Of a stretch of 27,135 nt of DNA, positions 15,901 through 23,381 are shown one piece after another. Each line of letters begins with the position of its first letter. The first letter of the stretch is position 1. The translations under genes were made by a program, and so were the position numbers. The notes under the pieces are model-generated. The model was not told the DNA's origin and ran no database searches. It saw nothing but the letters and a program-made list of their open reading frames with translations. Source of the stretch: WJMT01 sp964445575 (GTDB lineage: Bacteria; Acidobacteriota; Aminicenantia; Aminicenantales; Aminicenantaceae); contig CAYULB010000026.1 in the NCBI GenBank assembly GCA_964445575.1, positions 1 through 27,135 of the forward strand, given 5' to 3'.

Positions 15901-16052
15901 AAATGCTCAGTCTTCATTATCTTATAATCAAAGGTACGGTACTGAACCTTATTCCTGCCATAATACTGAGCATTTAAAAAGATCGTGGAAAAAAAGAACA
16001 AAAGATTTATGACCAGAAACACCGGTGCTTTAAGTAAAAGCTCTTTTTTCAT
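12990..16052 (-). CDS. Large outer-membrane protein: gluzincin peptidase domain, TolB-like propeller and beta-barrel
   Basis: The 1020-residue protein has a signal peptide (about 1-28). A peptidase-MA-type domain follows, with zinc motif HELVH (142-146) and downstream EGMAEYL (176-182) supplying the third ligand. At least four PD40/TolB-like blades come next (SPDGKKVVYFS near 310, SPDGRFIAFS near 411 and 455, SDDSDKIYFLS near 509). From about 640 the sequence is amphipathic beta-strand, ending in ...YFQLTFTPGF, with a C-terminal Phe typical of BAM-assembled barrels and a D15/Omp85-like pattern. I infer a cell-surface or periplasm-facing protease attached to its own barrel. The start lies 12 bp after the PEBP stop, so the two are probably one transcript; GGGG directly abuts the ATG and no spaced Shine-Dalgarno is seen. 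Confidence 0.85.
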   Translation of the reverse strand: MKKELLLKAPVFLVINLLFFFSTIFLNAQYYGRNKVQYRTFDYKIMKTEHFDIYFYPEMKEAAVQAARMAERWYTRYSRLLRHDLEGRQPLILYAGSTHFQQTTAIPGTIGEGTGGVTELLKRRIVLPFSATLSATDHVIGHELVHAFQFDMTSIGNSSVARMSSPLLQFPLWLIEGMAEYLSVGPVDPNTAMWMRDAVSKGELPSIKKLQNPRFFPYRYGQSLWAYITGKWGDKAVSSIIKSAARLGNYRSAIETSLKTSVESLSEEWHSSLNRSYRPLLSKTQSSFQSDFPIIMGNEEIRLNVTPSLSPDGKKVVYFSSKDLFSIELYMADVKTGKIIRKLTSTALNPHFESLNFIKSAGSWDFQGKRFAFGAVSRGKPVICIIHAEKGEKEQEIVLDQLDEISGLTWSPDGRFIAFSAQAGGISDLYKYNIKEKSLKRLTKDPYGDLHPAWSPDGRFIAFSTERFSTDLSILSIGKLELALIDPYSGEITRVIGFKKAQNTNPQWSDDSDKIYFLSDQNGINNIYMIDIKSQKLSQITNVYTGVSGITGISPAFSISRNPKIIAYCLYNRGAYSIYYKTISSENLEEKKTLDFGGIKPSLLPPRTRPEGEVINLIKNPLYGLPEKSDYQISDYKPDLKLDFISQPSVAIGADRFGLYTGGGVSLFFSDMLGYHSLSTIIQLNNRLIDSAGIIGYKNSRRRLHWGGILQRIPYITGGYSLRLGEINGEPVIQEKKYIFRQINYQVTGFADYPFSKVSRVELSGGYRFIHYNSEVWTWTYSALSGIQLGLKKEKIPAPDGLSLGYFNTALVHDSSYFGATSPILGNNYILKVSPYFGSLDFVNIFADYRHYLMPVRPFTLAFRVLHYGRYGKDAEDYRLYPIFIGFESFVRGYNTNSFSVEECGSGGDCFIFGQLFGSKVIVANLELRFPLFQILGLGKGYYGIFPVDFIAFYDSGIAWREEGEDRAWFLGGKRELISSAGVGIRVNLFGYFVLGLSYVTPFDRPMKKSYFQLTFTPGF
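14660..14824 (-). repeat. Near-identical DNA repeats encoding two PD40 blades
   Basis: Two roughly 30-bp segments (about 14663-14692 and 14794-14823) differ by one base in the core and are 131 bp apart, one propeller-blade length. Both encode SPDGRFIAFS. The third-position identity suggests recent blade duplication or gene conversion rather than only protein-level constraint. Confidence 0.6.
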
Positions 16053-16064
16053 CCCCTATTCGAT

Positions 16065-16523
16065 TTAACGGCTGTATTTCCCCATCAAATCCCCTTTTGC
16101 AATAATATGCCCTTCCATTGCAATCAACAATTGAGATTTTGTCGCGCCTGGTTCCAAATCGAGTTTTGTATCAAGTGCATAGATTTTAAAAAAATATCTA
16201 TGCACTCCTCCTGGGGGGCAGGGGCCTCCATACCCAATTTTTTTTAAATCATTCATGCCTTGTATCCCTCCGCTTTTCATCTTCCTTTCAGGAGTGATGT
16301 TCTCCTTAAGTCCATTTACCTCAGGGGGGATGTTATAAGCAACCCAGTGAACCCAAGTCCCCATAGGAGCATCTGGGTCGTCACAAATGATAGCAAAGCT
16401 CTGAGTTTCTTCAGGAACCTGAGACCATGACAAAGGCGGAGACATGTCATCTCCATCACAAGTATACTTTTTAGGAATCATACCCCCGTTTTCAAAAGCA
16501 CTGCTTTTTAATTTTATTTCCAT
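16065..16523 (-). CDS. YbhB/YbcL family (PEBP, Raf-kinase-inhibitor-like) protein
   Basis: The 152-residue protein contains the PEBP ligand pocket: YTCDGDDMSPPLSW (near 20-33), DDPDAPMGTWVHWVAYNIP (near 49-67) and GPCPPGGVHRYFFKIYALD (near 106-124). Length matches the bacterial YbhB/YbcL group, which is cytosolic or periplasmic with unresolved function. I start it at the ATG 16521-16523, because GGAGGG lies 6-7 bp upstream and the predicted promoter (TTGACA-N17-TAAATT) would begin transcription near 16558. That excludes a longer frame beginning at 16577. It leads into the large outer-membrane protein gene 12 bp downstream. Confidence 0.93.
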   Translation of the reverse strand: MEIKLKSSAFENGGMIPKKYTCDGDDMSPPLSWSQVPEETQSFAIICDDPDAPMGTWVHWVAYNIPPEVNGLKENITPERKMKSGGIQGMNDLKKIGYGGPCPPGGVHRYFFKIYALDTKLDLEPGATKSQLLIAMEGHIIAKGDLMGKYSR

Positions 16524-16564
16524 TCCAATCCCTCCATTAAATTTTGTCTCATCATCTATTTTTG

Positions 16565-16593
16565 AATTTAACAGCAACCAGCTTTATTGTCAA
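16565..16593 (-). promoter_or_regulatory. Sigma70-type promoter of the PEBP - outer-membrane protein operon
   Basis: On the minus strand TTGACA (16588-16593) is 17 bp from TAAATT (16565-16570). The predicted start is near 16558, giving a leader of about 35 nt with the GGAGGG ribosome site. No other strong promoter was seen before the outer-membrane protein gene. Confidence 0.65.
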
Positions 16594-16724
16594 TCAAAGG
16601 AGAGAGGGATTCAAAGGACAGCCCGCTCATAGACTCAATGATAAAAGGTTTTTAATCAATAATTTATTCTAGAGATGTTCCTTCTGGGAAAATTCTCAAT
16701 ACAAGTAAAATTTGATTTGGATTT

Positions 16725-17450
16725 TTATCTTTTCTGCATATCCTCCATAGAAAATTTATCTTTTTTCTCATAATCTGAGGGAGGGGTAAAGGTTCCTGCA
16801 GGAGCATTCTTTTCTGTGATCTCAACCACTTCAGATGTGGACTTTACCTCTGTGCCCATCATATCCATGGTGGATTCTGTTTTGATTTGAAATCCTTTTA
16901 TCTTCATGAATTCCTTTGCTGATTCTTCGTTTAACATCATGGTGCTTTGTATCAATTTGGGCAGCATTTTTTCAGAATAATCCTTCCAACTAAAAGGCAC
17001 CTCTGTGCTTGCCCAAATTTTCTGACTTTGATTCATCATCATTATGTTGATGTCAACATCATAACCAGAACAATTCCAATCTCCGATCTTTTTTGTTTCT
17101 CCAGTAGGGGTAACTTTTACGGTTATATTACTCATCATTTGAGAAAATTGAGGAGGAAAATATTGACTCATATCCAGAGGGAGGTCCATTTCAACATAAC
17201 TTTTAGCTTGATGGTTGATCCAATACATCTTATTGTCATTCAGGTTTATAATGACAGATTGGTCTGTTCCATGAGTGGCCATTTTGTCCTTGCCAAGCCA
17301 GATATGGGTTACTTCGTCTCTAGCAGGCTGACTCTGGCCCATCATTTCAATGGCATCCGTATGAGATTTCTGCTGGATATAGACTTCAGCAGCCAAAGAT
17401 AAGGATGCAAGTAAAGTTAATGTAAAAACAATCAGTAATATTTTTTTCAT
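16725..17450 (-). CDS. Exported DUF4412 family protein
   Basis: The 241-residue protein has a signal peptide (KKILLIVFTLTLLASLSLAA, cleavage about residue 21). The mature part resembles DUF4412: an N-terminal strand with HIWLGKDKMA and VIINLNDNKMYWINHQAKSY, a middle KKIGDWNCSGYDV, and a C-terminal TFTPPSDYEKKD. This layout recalls LolA/LolB-like or outer-membrane-lipoprotein folds that bind hydrophobic ligands; the role is unknown. It is Met-rich (several MM pairs). The start is fixed by AAGGAGA just upstream and a TTGATT-N17-TATAAT promoter beginning near 17474. A longer frame starting at 17513 would begin inside the promoter. A 201-bp gap separates it from the PEBP gene. Confidence 0.82.
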   Translation of the reverse strand: MKKILLIVFTLTLLASLSLAAEVYIQQKSHTDAIEMMGQSQPARDEVTHIWLGKDKMATHGTDQSVIINLNDNKMYWINHQAKSYVEMDLPLDMSQYFPPQFSQMMSNITVKVTPTGETKKIGDWNCSGYDVDINIMMMNQSQKIWASTEVPFSWKDYSEKMLPKLIQSTMMLNEESAKEFMKIKGFQIKTESTMDMMGTEVKSTSEVVEITEKNAPAGTFTPPSDYEKKDKFSMEDMQKR

Positions 17451-17480
17451 GTTTTCTCCTTTCCATTTATTGATGATTAA

Positions 17481-17509
17481 ATTATATAATCTACCCCAGG
17501 CAAAATCAA
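17481..17509 (-). promoter_or_regulatory. Promoter of the DUF4412 gene
   Basis: TTGATT (17504-17509, minus) and consensus TATAAT (17481-17486) are 17 bp apart. The predicted start near 17474 gives a leader of about 24 nt that contains the AAGGAGA site. Confidence 0.6.
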
Positions 17510-17621
17510 TCAATATTTGCCTCTATACAATAAACTCTCCCTTTGCCGTGAGGAAAACTCTGCCCCCAACAAACACATCAATTTTTTTGTTCACCCTTGA
17601 TTCTCTCTTTGAATTGTTCTT

Positions 17622-19193
17622 CTATTTACTCCCTTTATTCTCGATTCTTTCGATTCTATTCTCATCAGTATAATCCAAAGTATGAAACTCTTTAAGCCAG
17701 GAAATGAGCACCTGATGTGCTGTCAAACCAGTTTTTTTTATGTTAGCTAGAGAAGAACCGATATATTTATCTTCAGCAAGGCTCACCACATAATCATTGC
17801 TTACTGCCGTAAATGTTCTTTCAGGACAGACCAATTTTCCTTGGGTCACTACCTTTTCATCTCCAACTCGGATCAGCCAGACCCTTTGCCCGAACGGCCT
17901 GCTGTTTAATGGGTAATATTGGTATATCAAACCTGATACCTGAAGTCTATCCCTCCCTCTTTCAATGTCTCTTTCAAAAGCTTCTTTCAGTTGTTCAGCT
18001 GTGATATTAAAAACAACCAGTTCATTATAAAACGGTGTAACCTCAAAAATATCCTTGCTGGTTATCCATCCCTTTTTTATGCTGTTTCTTATCCCTCTCA
18101 AGTTGTACAATCCAATTTGAGCCCCTGTCTTCCATCGCAAAACATCGGTAATCCAGTTTCCCAGTGGATTCTCAACACTGTCACTTCTGTTGATCATATC
18201 TCTCAAGGCTATTCCACAATTCTGGAGATACTCACTGCTTATTTCAGAATCCATGTCATTAACTAATTTGGATACCCTTGGATCCGGAATCATTTCAACA
18301 TCTGCCCACAACCACTTTAAATCTTCATCATAACTTACTATTTTTTTTTCTTTTAATTTAAGACTCAAATATCCAAATGTCTTCAAATGCCCATAGGTTG
18401 ACTTCACCAATACTCCATTGATTTTATTGAACTTCCCGTCTTCAGAAGCTACCAACACCACATCTATTCCTGCTACTTGTTCGGCAATCCTCTCTCCTTC
18501 GGGAAATCGGGAATGTAAAAGGACTACGATAGCATCTGTTTTAGAGTTTATCTTGGAAACGTACGAATTTAGAGTCGGAACGATTGGGAGCAGTTCCAGA
18601 CCTCTGGTATTCTCTGGTTTAACTTCTTCAAAAAATTCTTCTTCCATAACAGCAATAAAACCGATTCGAACTCCTGCTTTCTTGATAATACAGTAAGCAG
18701 AGGGAGCGACCAGCTTTTTAGAATCTTTGTAAATCAAATTAGACATTATAACTGGAAAATTCGTTAATTTTATGGAAGAGACCGCATTCTCTACTCCTAA
18801 ATCGAAAGCATGGTTCCCAGGACTTCGGATGTCATAACCGATTACATTGAGAAACTCTATCATTCTCCCCCCATAAACCCCTCTATATCTTTCCTGACTA
18901 GCAAGGGTTCCAGTCATTATGTCTCCATTGTCTATCAAAATCACATTTTTCTCTTTAGAACGGATAACCTTGACATAATGACTTAATGCTTCCATCCCTC
19001 CAACTAGACGTCTCTCTCCAGAATAGTCTATCTGAGAAGGCTTGTAAATGCCGTGTATATCATTTGTAAAAATCAAACTTATAGATGTTGACTGGTTTTT
19101 TTTACATCCTGGAAGAACAAAGGCCAACAGTCCCAAATAAACACCAAAAAACAACCAGGTTAGGCCTATGAGTTTCTTTCTCTTCTTATCCAT
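17622..19193 (-). CDS. 5'-nucleotidase/UshA-like metallophosphatase lipoprotein, atypical metal site
   Basis: The 523-residue protein has a lipoprotein signal ending LPGC (Cys30). A calcineurin-like phosphatase domain includes FTNDIHG (42-48), LIDNGD (86-91), PGNHAFDLG (125-133) and LLHSR (225-229). The C-terminal 5'-nucleotidase substrate domain includes NPLGNWITD, LRGIRNSIKKGWIT and FYNELVV. The first five metal-ligand positions are present. The family's last motif, GHxH/GHSQ, is replaced by VASEDGK (248-254), so two ligands are missing. Extracytoplasmic nucleotide hydrolysis is the family role, but activity here is uncertain. ATG 19193 was chosen because the promoter at 19222-19250 excludes a longer TTG-initiated frame. 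After the TAG stop the same frame stays open for 32 codons. Confidence 0.85.
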   Translation of the reverse strand: MDKKRKKLIGLTWLFFGVYLGLLAFVLPGCKKNQSTSISLIFTNDIHGIYKPSQIDYSGERRLVGGMEALSHYVKVIRSKEKNVILIDNGDIMTGTLASQERYRGVYGGRMIEFLNVIGYDIRSPGNHAFDLGVENAVSSIKLTNFPVIMSNLIYKDSKKLVAPSAYCIIKKAGVRIGFIAVMEEEFFEEVKPENTRGLELLPIVPTLNSYVSKINSKTDAIVVLLHSRFPEGERIAEQVAGIDVVLVASEDGKFNKINGVLVKSTYGHLKTFGYLSLKLKEKKIVSYDEDLKWLWADVEMIPDPRVSKLVNDMDSEISSEYLQNCGIALRDMINRSDSVENPLGNWITDVLRWKTGAQIGLYNLRGIRNSIKKGWITSKDIFEVTPFYNELVVFNITAEQLKEAFERDIERGRDRLQVSGLIYQYYPLNSRPFGQRVWLIRVGDEKVVTQGKLVCPERTFTAVSNDYVVSLAEDKYIGSSLANIKKTGLTAHQVLISWLKEFHTLDYTDENRIERIENKGSK

Positions 19194-19221
19194 ACTATTT
19201 TTCTGGTGATTTTTAAAAATT

Positions 19222-19250
19222 CTTATAGCACAGGCTCTAGAGGTTGTCAA
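19222..19250 (-). promoter_or_regulatory. Sigma70-type promoter of the 5'-nucleotidase-like gene
   Basis: TTGACA (19245-19250, minus) is 17 bp from TATAAG (19222-19227). The predicted start near 19215 gives a leader of about 22 nt. The promoter therefore falls inside the longest open frame, and translation must begin at ATG 19193 or below. Confidence 0.7.
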
Positions 19251-19410
19251 AACAAGTTAAAGCCTTTGTCAACGCGCTTTATAAATTTCTTGTCCTTTCA
19301 AAAACTCCCTATTCTTTTGAGGTAGAATAAAAGCTGATATATTTCTCAACCATGGGCTTCTGAAGGAATAGGGGGAACTTTTTGAAATGGGTTATTTAAC
19401 CTGGAAAGAT

Positions 19411-19542
19411 AAAATTGGCAGTTAAAATAAAAAATGCAAACAGGAAAAATGTTTCAGTCATTGTTTTTAAAAAATCATGCATATCGCTGAAAATGAAATA
19501 ATAACGAATACATCGCCACTTTTTTATGAATAGGTCAGGACA
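19411..19542 (+). repeat. Dispersed intergenic repeat R5 (full length, degenerate left arm)
   Basis: It aligns over its whole length with R1 (AATAAAAAATGCAAACAGGA, TGTTTCAGTCATTG..., TATCGCTGAAAATG, ACATCGCCACTTTTTTATGA, ATAGGTCAGGACAA). The left end AAAATTGGCAGTT only partly complements the right arm, unlike the perfect arms of R1. It points to the BNR/VPS10 gene that starts 208 bp further on. The promoter-like block is weaker (ATGCAT-N17-AATAAC). The rest of the 556-bp gap 19194-19749 holds the divergent 5'-nucleotidase promoter, a possible VPS10 promoter and no visible gene. Confidence 0.75.
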
Positions 19543-19600
19543 ATTATTTTCTTCCTTAGTTCAATAAGAAACTATTTTTTACCATTCAAAGCAATATTTC

Positions 19601-19629
19601 TTGAAAATCCTATTTCTTGATGATAGGAT
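19601..19629 (+). promoter_or_regulatory. Possible promoter with hairpin upstream of the BNR/VPS10 gene
   Basis: TTGAAA (19601-19606) and TAGGAT (19624-19629) are 17 bp apart. ATCCTA (19607-19612) pairs with TAGGAT (19624-19629), so the -10 lies in one arm of a small palindrome. A start near 19636 would leave a leader of about 114 nt. Only a modest match to consensus. Confidence 0.3.
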
Positions 19630-19749
19630 GAAATCCTTTCTAGGAAAATAAGGAGAGGATCATTCTTTTAATAAAGAGTCCTTTATGGAAAAAGACTTTG
19701 ACCATAAAAGTTCATTCCTTACTCATGAAAAAAATTTTTAGGAGGAATT

Positions 19750-22476
19750 ATGAAAGTTTCTAAAACCATATTTTTTCATTTATTAACTGCTTTGCTGGCA
19801 TGTACTTTGTTGATTCTTGTTCCCTTCTTGTTCAGTCAAAAAATTGAAAAGAATATTCTTGAACGTGTTGAATATCGTGAGATCGGGCCCACCCGTCAGG
19901 GAGGAAGATATGTTGATTTTGCCTGGTGTGAGAAAGAGCCCAATACCTTTTATACAGCCACTGCTTCCGGAGGGTTGTGGAAGACAACGAATAATGGGAT
20001 TACCTTTGAACCTCTTTTTACCAACGAAAATGTTTTTTCCATAGGAGATGTTGCTGTCTCCCCTTCTCATCCCAACATTGTATGGGTTGGAACTGGAGAA
20101 GCTAACAACAGCCGAAGTTCATACTGGGGAGATGGAATGTATAAATCACTGGATGGGGGGAAGACATGGAAAAACATGGGACTCAAAGAGTCTCATCACA
20201 TAGGAGCCATTGAAATCCATCCCACAAATCCTGACATTGTGTATGTTGCTGCTTTGGGACACCTGTATTCAGAAAATCCTGAACGGGGACTCTATAAAAC
20301 AGAAGACGGCGGAAAAACCTGGAAGAAAATATTAGATGTGGTGGTCAAGGGAAAACACATCGGCGCTGTGGATTGTGTCATGGACCCAAAAAATCCTGAT
20401 ATCCTTTATGCCGCTACCTATGATAAGGTCAGAAAACCCTATACATTTAATTTAGGCGGACCTGGAAGCCGTATTTACAAATCCACTGACGCTGGAAAAA
20501 CATGGAAAAAACTGGGAGGTGGACTCCCTGAAGGAATGCTGGGACGTATAGGTATTGATGTGTATGAAAAGGATCCCGACATTCTCTATGCTACCATAGA
20601 AAATGCTAACAAACCAGGAATTTCTGATGAAGAAAGATACAGAGAACTCTTGTTGGATAAATCCAGTGAAGGAATGATAGGTGGAGAAGTCTATAGGTCT
20701 GATGATGCTGGAAAAACATGGAAAAAAGTAAGTCCTGAAGGACAAAGCATTGGAGGAGCTCCAGCTTATTATTACGGCAAAATAATCATTGATCCAAATG
20801 ATGACCAGGTAGTGCATGTGCTGAGCGCTGCTTCCTGGGGAACTTATGACGGTGGAAAAACCTGGAAGAGACGCCCTTTAGGGTTTGGTGGAGACGACCA
20901 CGCCCTTTGGATTGATCACAGAGATTCTAATCATATATGGCTGGGATATGACCATGGCATGGGAATAACCTATGATGGCGGCAAAAACTGGTATCATCCG
21001 GACAACATTCCATTAGCTCAATTTTATGCTGTAGGAGTGGATATGTCCTATCCCTACAATGTAGCCGGAGGCCTGCAGGACAACGGTTCTCAAATGGGTC
21101 CCAGCACCAAACGAGACTACAGCCTTATCCGGTTTGAAGACTGGCAGAGAGTAGGAGGAGGAGATGGGATGTACAATGTATTTGACTGGAAAAACAACAG
21201 ATATCTGTACAATGAATCTCAGTTTGGACCTCTTCAAAGAATCGACCTGCTGACAGGAGAAACAAAAAGCATAGCTTACCGAAACATTGATAGAGAGATG
21301 AGATGGAATTGGAACTCACCCATCCTAATTTCTCCCCATAACAGTGATGTTATCTACCACGCAGGAAATAAATTGGTCCGGTCATCCTTTAGAGGAGAAA
21401 CATGGGAAGTCATCAGTCCAGATTTAACCACAAACGACCCCACAAAGCTGACAACTGGAAAAGGGGGAGATGGGAATATTCAATACTGCACTATTACCAC
21501 CATTGATGAATCTCCGCTTATAGAAGGACTGATATGGGCAGGTACAGATGATGGAAATGTATGGATCACCAGAAACATGGGCACGGATTGGAAAAAATTG
21601 AATGACCAAATTACAGGTAACCCCGGATATTGGGTCAGCAGAGTGACTGCCTCCCATCACTTTCCGGGCACAGCCTATGTCTCTTACACAGGCTATCGAA
21701 GGGACGATTTTAGAGCCTTCTTGTATAAAACTGAAGATTATGGAAAAAATTGGACCAATATTGCCTCTGACCTCCCTGAAGAGCCCATAAATGTTATCAA
21801 AGAGGACCATAAAAATCCTGATTTGTTGTTTGTGGGAACTGAGTTCGCTGTTTATGTGTCCATTGATGGAGGAAGGAACTGGAATAAAATGAAGGGAGAT
21901 ATGCCCACCCAGCCGGTCCATGATTTGGTCATTCATCCCCGGGAAAATGATCTGGTGGTGGCAACCCATGGAAGAGGAATTTTTATTACAGATATCACTT
22001 TTTTACAGGAATTATCAGAAGAAGTCATGGAAAAAGAAGTTTATTTGTTTGATATAGAACCAAAAGTGAACTGGATAAGCAATAAAAACACAAATTACAG
22101 TTCTTCTAACTTTGATGGAGAAAGCGAGCCAAAAGGTCTGGTTATTAACTATTACTTAAAGAATCCAGCAGAAAAAGGAGTTAAGCTTCAAGTCTTTAAA
22201 GGCAAATTGTTGATCAATGAAATAAAGGGAACCAATAAAGCCGGACTGAACCAGATTCTCTGGAATATGACTCAAAGAGCGGAAAGAACCCCAGAAGAGA
22301 AAAAGAGAATAAAGGAACGCATTGAAAGGTACAGATCCTTTGGATATGACTTTGAAATGGATATTGATTTTGCTTATGAACCTGTTACCTTTGGAGAGTA
22401 TACCTTTAAGCTTTGTGTCGATGACAAAGAAATAACCAAAAAAAGTTCCATACTTAAAGACCACTGGTATCATTAA
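19750..22476 (+). CDS. Secreted sortilin/VPS10-type BNR-repeat protein
   Basis: The 908-residue protein has an N-terminal signal (about 1-29). At least ten BNR/Asp-box-like motifs (S/T-x-D-x-G-x-T/N-W) follow, among them SLDGGKTW (133-140), TEDGGKTW (184-191), STDAGKTW (245-252), SDDAGKTW (317-324), TYDGGKTW (365-372) and TYDGGKNW (407-414), so one or two beta-propellers are expected. GGLQDNG (440-446) and the end ...KDHWYH are features of the large sortilin-like proteins of Acidobacteriota and Bacteroidota, often named glycosyl hydrolase. No sialidase catalytic set was identified; carbohydrate or peptide binding outside the cell is more likely. The C-terminal domain (about 770-908) is a beta-sandwich-like cap. 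AGGAGG lies 6 bp before the ATG. Confidence 0.9.
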   Translation: MKVSKTIFFHLLTALLACTLLILVPFLFSQKIEKNILERVEYREIGPTRQGGRYVDFAWCEKEPNTFYTATASGGLWKTTNNGITFEPLFTNENVFSIGDVAVSPSHPNIVWVGTGEANNSRSSYWGDGMYKSLDGGKTWKNMGLKESHHIGAIEIHPTNPDIVYVAALGHLYSENPERGLYKTEDGGKTWKKILDVVVKGKHIGAVDCVMDPKNPDILYAATYDKVRKPYTFNLGGPGSRIYKSTDAGKTWKKLGGGLPEGMLGRIGIDVYEKDPDILYATIENANKPGISDEERYRELLLDKSSEGMIGGEVYRSDDAGKTWKKVSPEGQSIGGAPAYYYGKIIIDPNDDQVVHVLSAASWGTYDGGKTWKRRPLGFGGDDHALWIDHRDSNHIWLGYDHGMGITYDGGKNWYHPDNIPLAQFYAVGVDMSYPYNVAGGLQDNGSQMGPSTKRDYSLIRFEDWQRVGGGDGMYNVFDWKNNRYLYNESQFGPLQRIDLLTGETKSIAYRNIDREMRWNWNSPILISPHNSDVIYHAGNKLVRSSFRGETWEVISPDLTTNDPTKLTTGKGGDGNIQYCTITTIDESPLIEGLIWAGTDDGNVWITRNMGTDWKKLNDQITGNPGYWVSRVTASHHFPGTAYVSYTGYRRDDFRAFLYKTEDYGKNWTNIASDLPEEPINVIKEDHKNPDLLFVGTEFAVYVSIDGGRNWNKMKGDMPTQPVHDLVIHPRENDLVVATHGRGIFITDITFLQELSEEVMEKEVYLFDIEPKVNWISNKNTNYSSSNFDGESEPKGLVINYYLKNPAEKGVKLQVFKGKLLINEIKGTNKAGLNQILWNMTQRAERTPEEKKRIKERIERYRSFGYDFEMDIDFAYEPVTFGEYTFKLCVDDKEITKKSSILKDHWYH

Positions 22477-22506
22477 ACTTTACTTTTTTGAGAATAGGAG
22501 AGGCCA

Positions 22507-23364
22507 TTAGGTCCTTACATGAGAATCTGCCCACTGGACTATATCTGCGATGACCTTTTTACCTTCTGGCTCAGATAACAGCAAATGAGAGAGTCCATTA
22601 TAGAGCTTAAGGGTTTTATCAGTTGATCCTAACTTTTCATGCATTTCTTTGCTGCCTTCAAAATTGAACAGCTGATCCTCCTTCCCATGAACAATAAGGA
22701 CAGGAATTTTGATTTCATTACAGGATTCTTTTACTTTTTTAGAGGCTTTTACCAGTTCCAAACAGGTCCGAGCAGAAATTTTACCATGATAAACCAAGGG
22801 GTCATTTTCATAATCCTGTACCACTAAAGAATTTGTTGATAAGAAGTCAGAATTTATTTTCACTAAAGGCAAGCTGGGAAACAATCTGCCTATCAACCAG
22901 GATGTTTTTTGTAAAAATGGAGGAAATATATCCAGGCTCACCGCCGGAGCACTCAATATCATTCCTCTGATTTCTGGTTTGTTTCTGATAGCATAAAAAG
23001 AAGATATCATCCCCCCTATTCCCTGACCAAATAAAAAAACCGGTCTTTTAGGACGCCTGTTGGCAGCTAAACTCAACAATACTTTTAAGTCATCGAGAAG
23101 GTCTTCAAAGGATTCAATCAGGACTAGAGGACCATCTGATTTGCCATGACCTCTCAAATCATATAAATAAACAGAATAATTGTTTTGAGAAAGAAGTTTT
23201 GCCATTTTCAAATAACAACCGCTGTGCTCATTCAGTCCATGTGATATGATTATGACTCCTTTTATGTCTTTCTCTGGAGAAAATGACTGCTGGAAAAGTT
23301 TTGTATCATCAAAAGTTTTAAAAAGTTCGCTGTTTTTGCTGACTTTCATGTTGTCATCCCCCAT
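22507..23364 (-). CDS. Alpha/beta-hydrolase (monoacylglycerol-lipase-like) lacking the Ser nucleophile
   Basis: The 285-residue protein matches Hydrolase_4 / serine aminopeptidase S33 folds: IIISHGLNEHSGCY (oxyanion strand, 38-51), YDLRGHGKSDGP (68-79) and the elbow LFGQGIGGM (111-119). Asp 230 (VHGKED) and His 260 (GLSHLLL) complete the triad. The elbow should read GHSMGG; codon 115 is GGA, so the nucleophile is Gly and ordinary ester hydrolysis is not expected. There is no signal peptide, so it is cytoplasmic. Start ATG 23364 has an AAGGGAAG site; ATG 23349 is an alternative. A near-consensus promoter lies upstream. It ends 30 bp from the convergent BNR gene. Confidence 0.88.
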   Translation of the reverse strand: MGDDNMKVSKNSELFKTFDDTKLFQQSFSPEKDIKGVIIISHGLNEHSGCYLKMAKLLSQNNYSVYLYDLRGHGKSDGPLVLIESFEDLLDDLKVLLSLAANRRPKRPVFLFGQGIGGMISSFYAIRNKPEIRGMILSAPAVSLDIFPPFLQKTSWLIGRLFPSLPLVKINSDFLSTNSLVVQDYENDPLVYHGKISARTCLELVKASKKVKESCNEIKIPVLIVHGKEDQLFNFEGSKEMHEKLGSTDKTLKLYNGLSHLLLSEPEGKKVIADIVQWADSHVRT

Positions 23365-23381
23365 TTGAAATCTTCCCTTAC

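Noticed and set aside
16524..16577. Longer N terminus for the PEBP-family protein
   Set aside because: The strong GGAGGG site and the predicted transcription start near 16558 support ATG 16523; the added residues do not fit the family.
17451..17513. Longer N terminus for the DUF4412 protein
   Set aside because: It would place 21 residues before an otherwise normal signal peptide and would start inside the promoter.
19194..19250. TTG start giving 19 extra residues on the 5'-nucleotidase-like lipoprotein
   Set aside because: The TTG lies in the -35 of a near-consensus promoter, and the extension spoils the lipoprotein signal.
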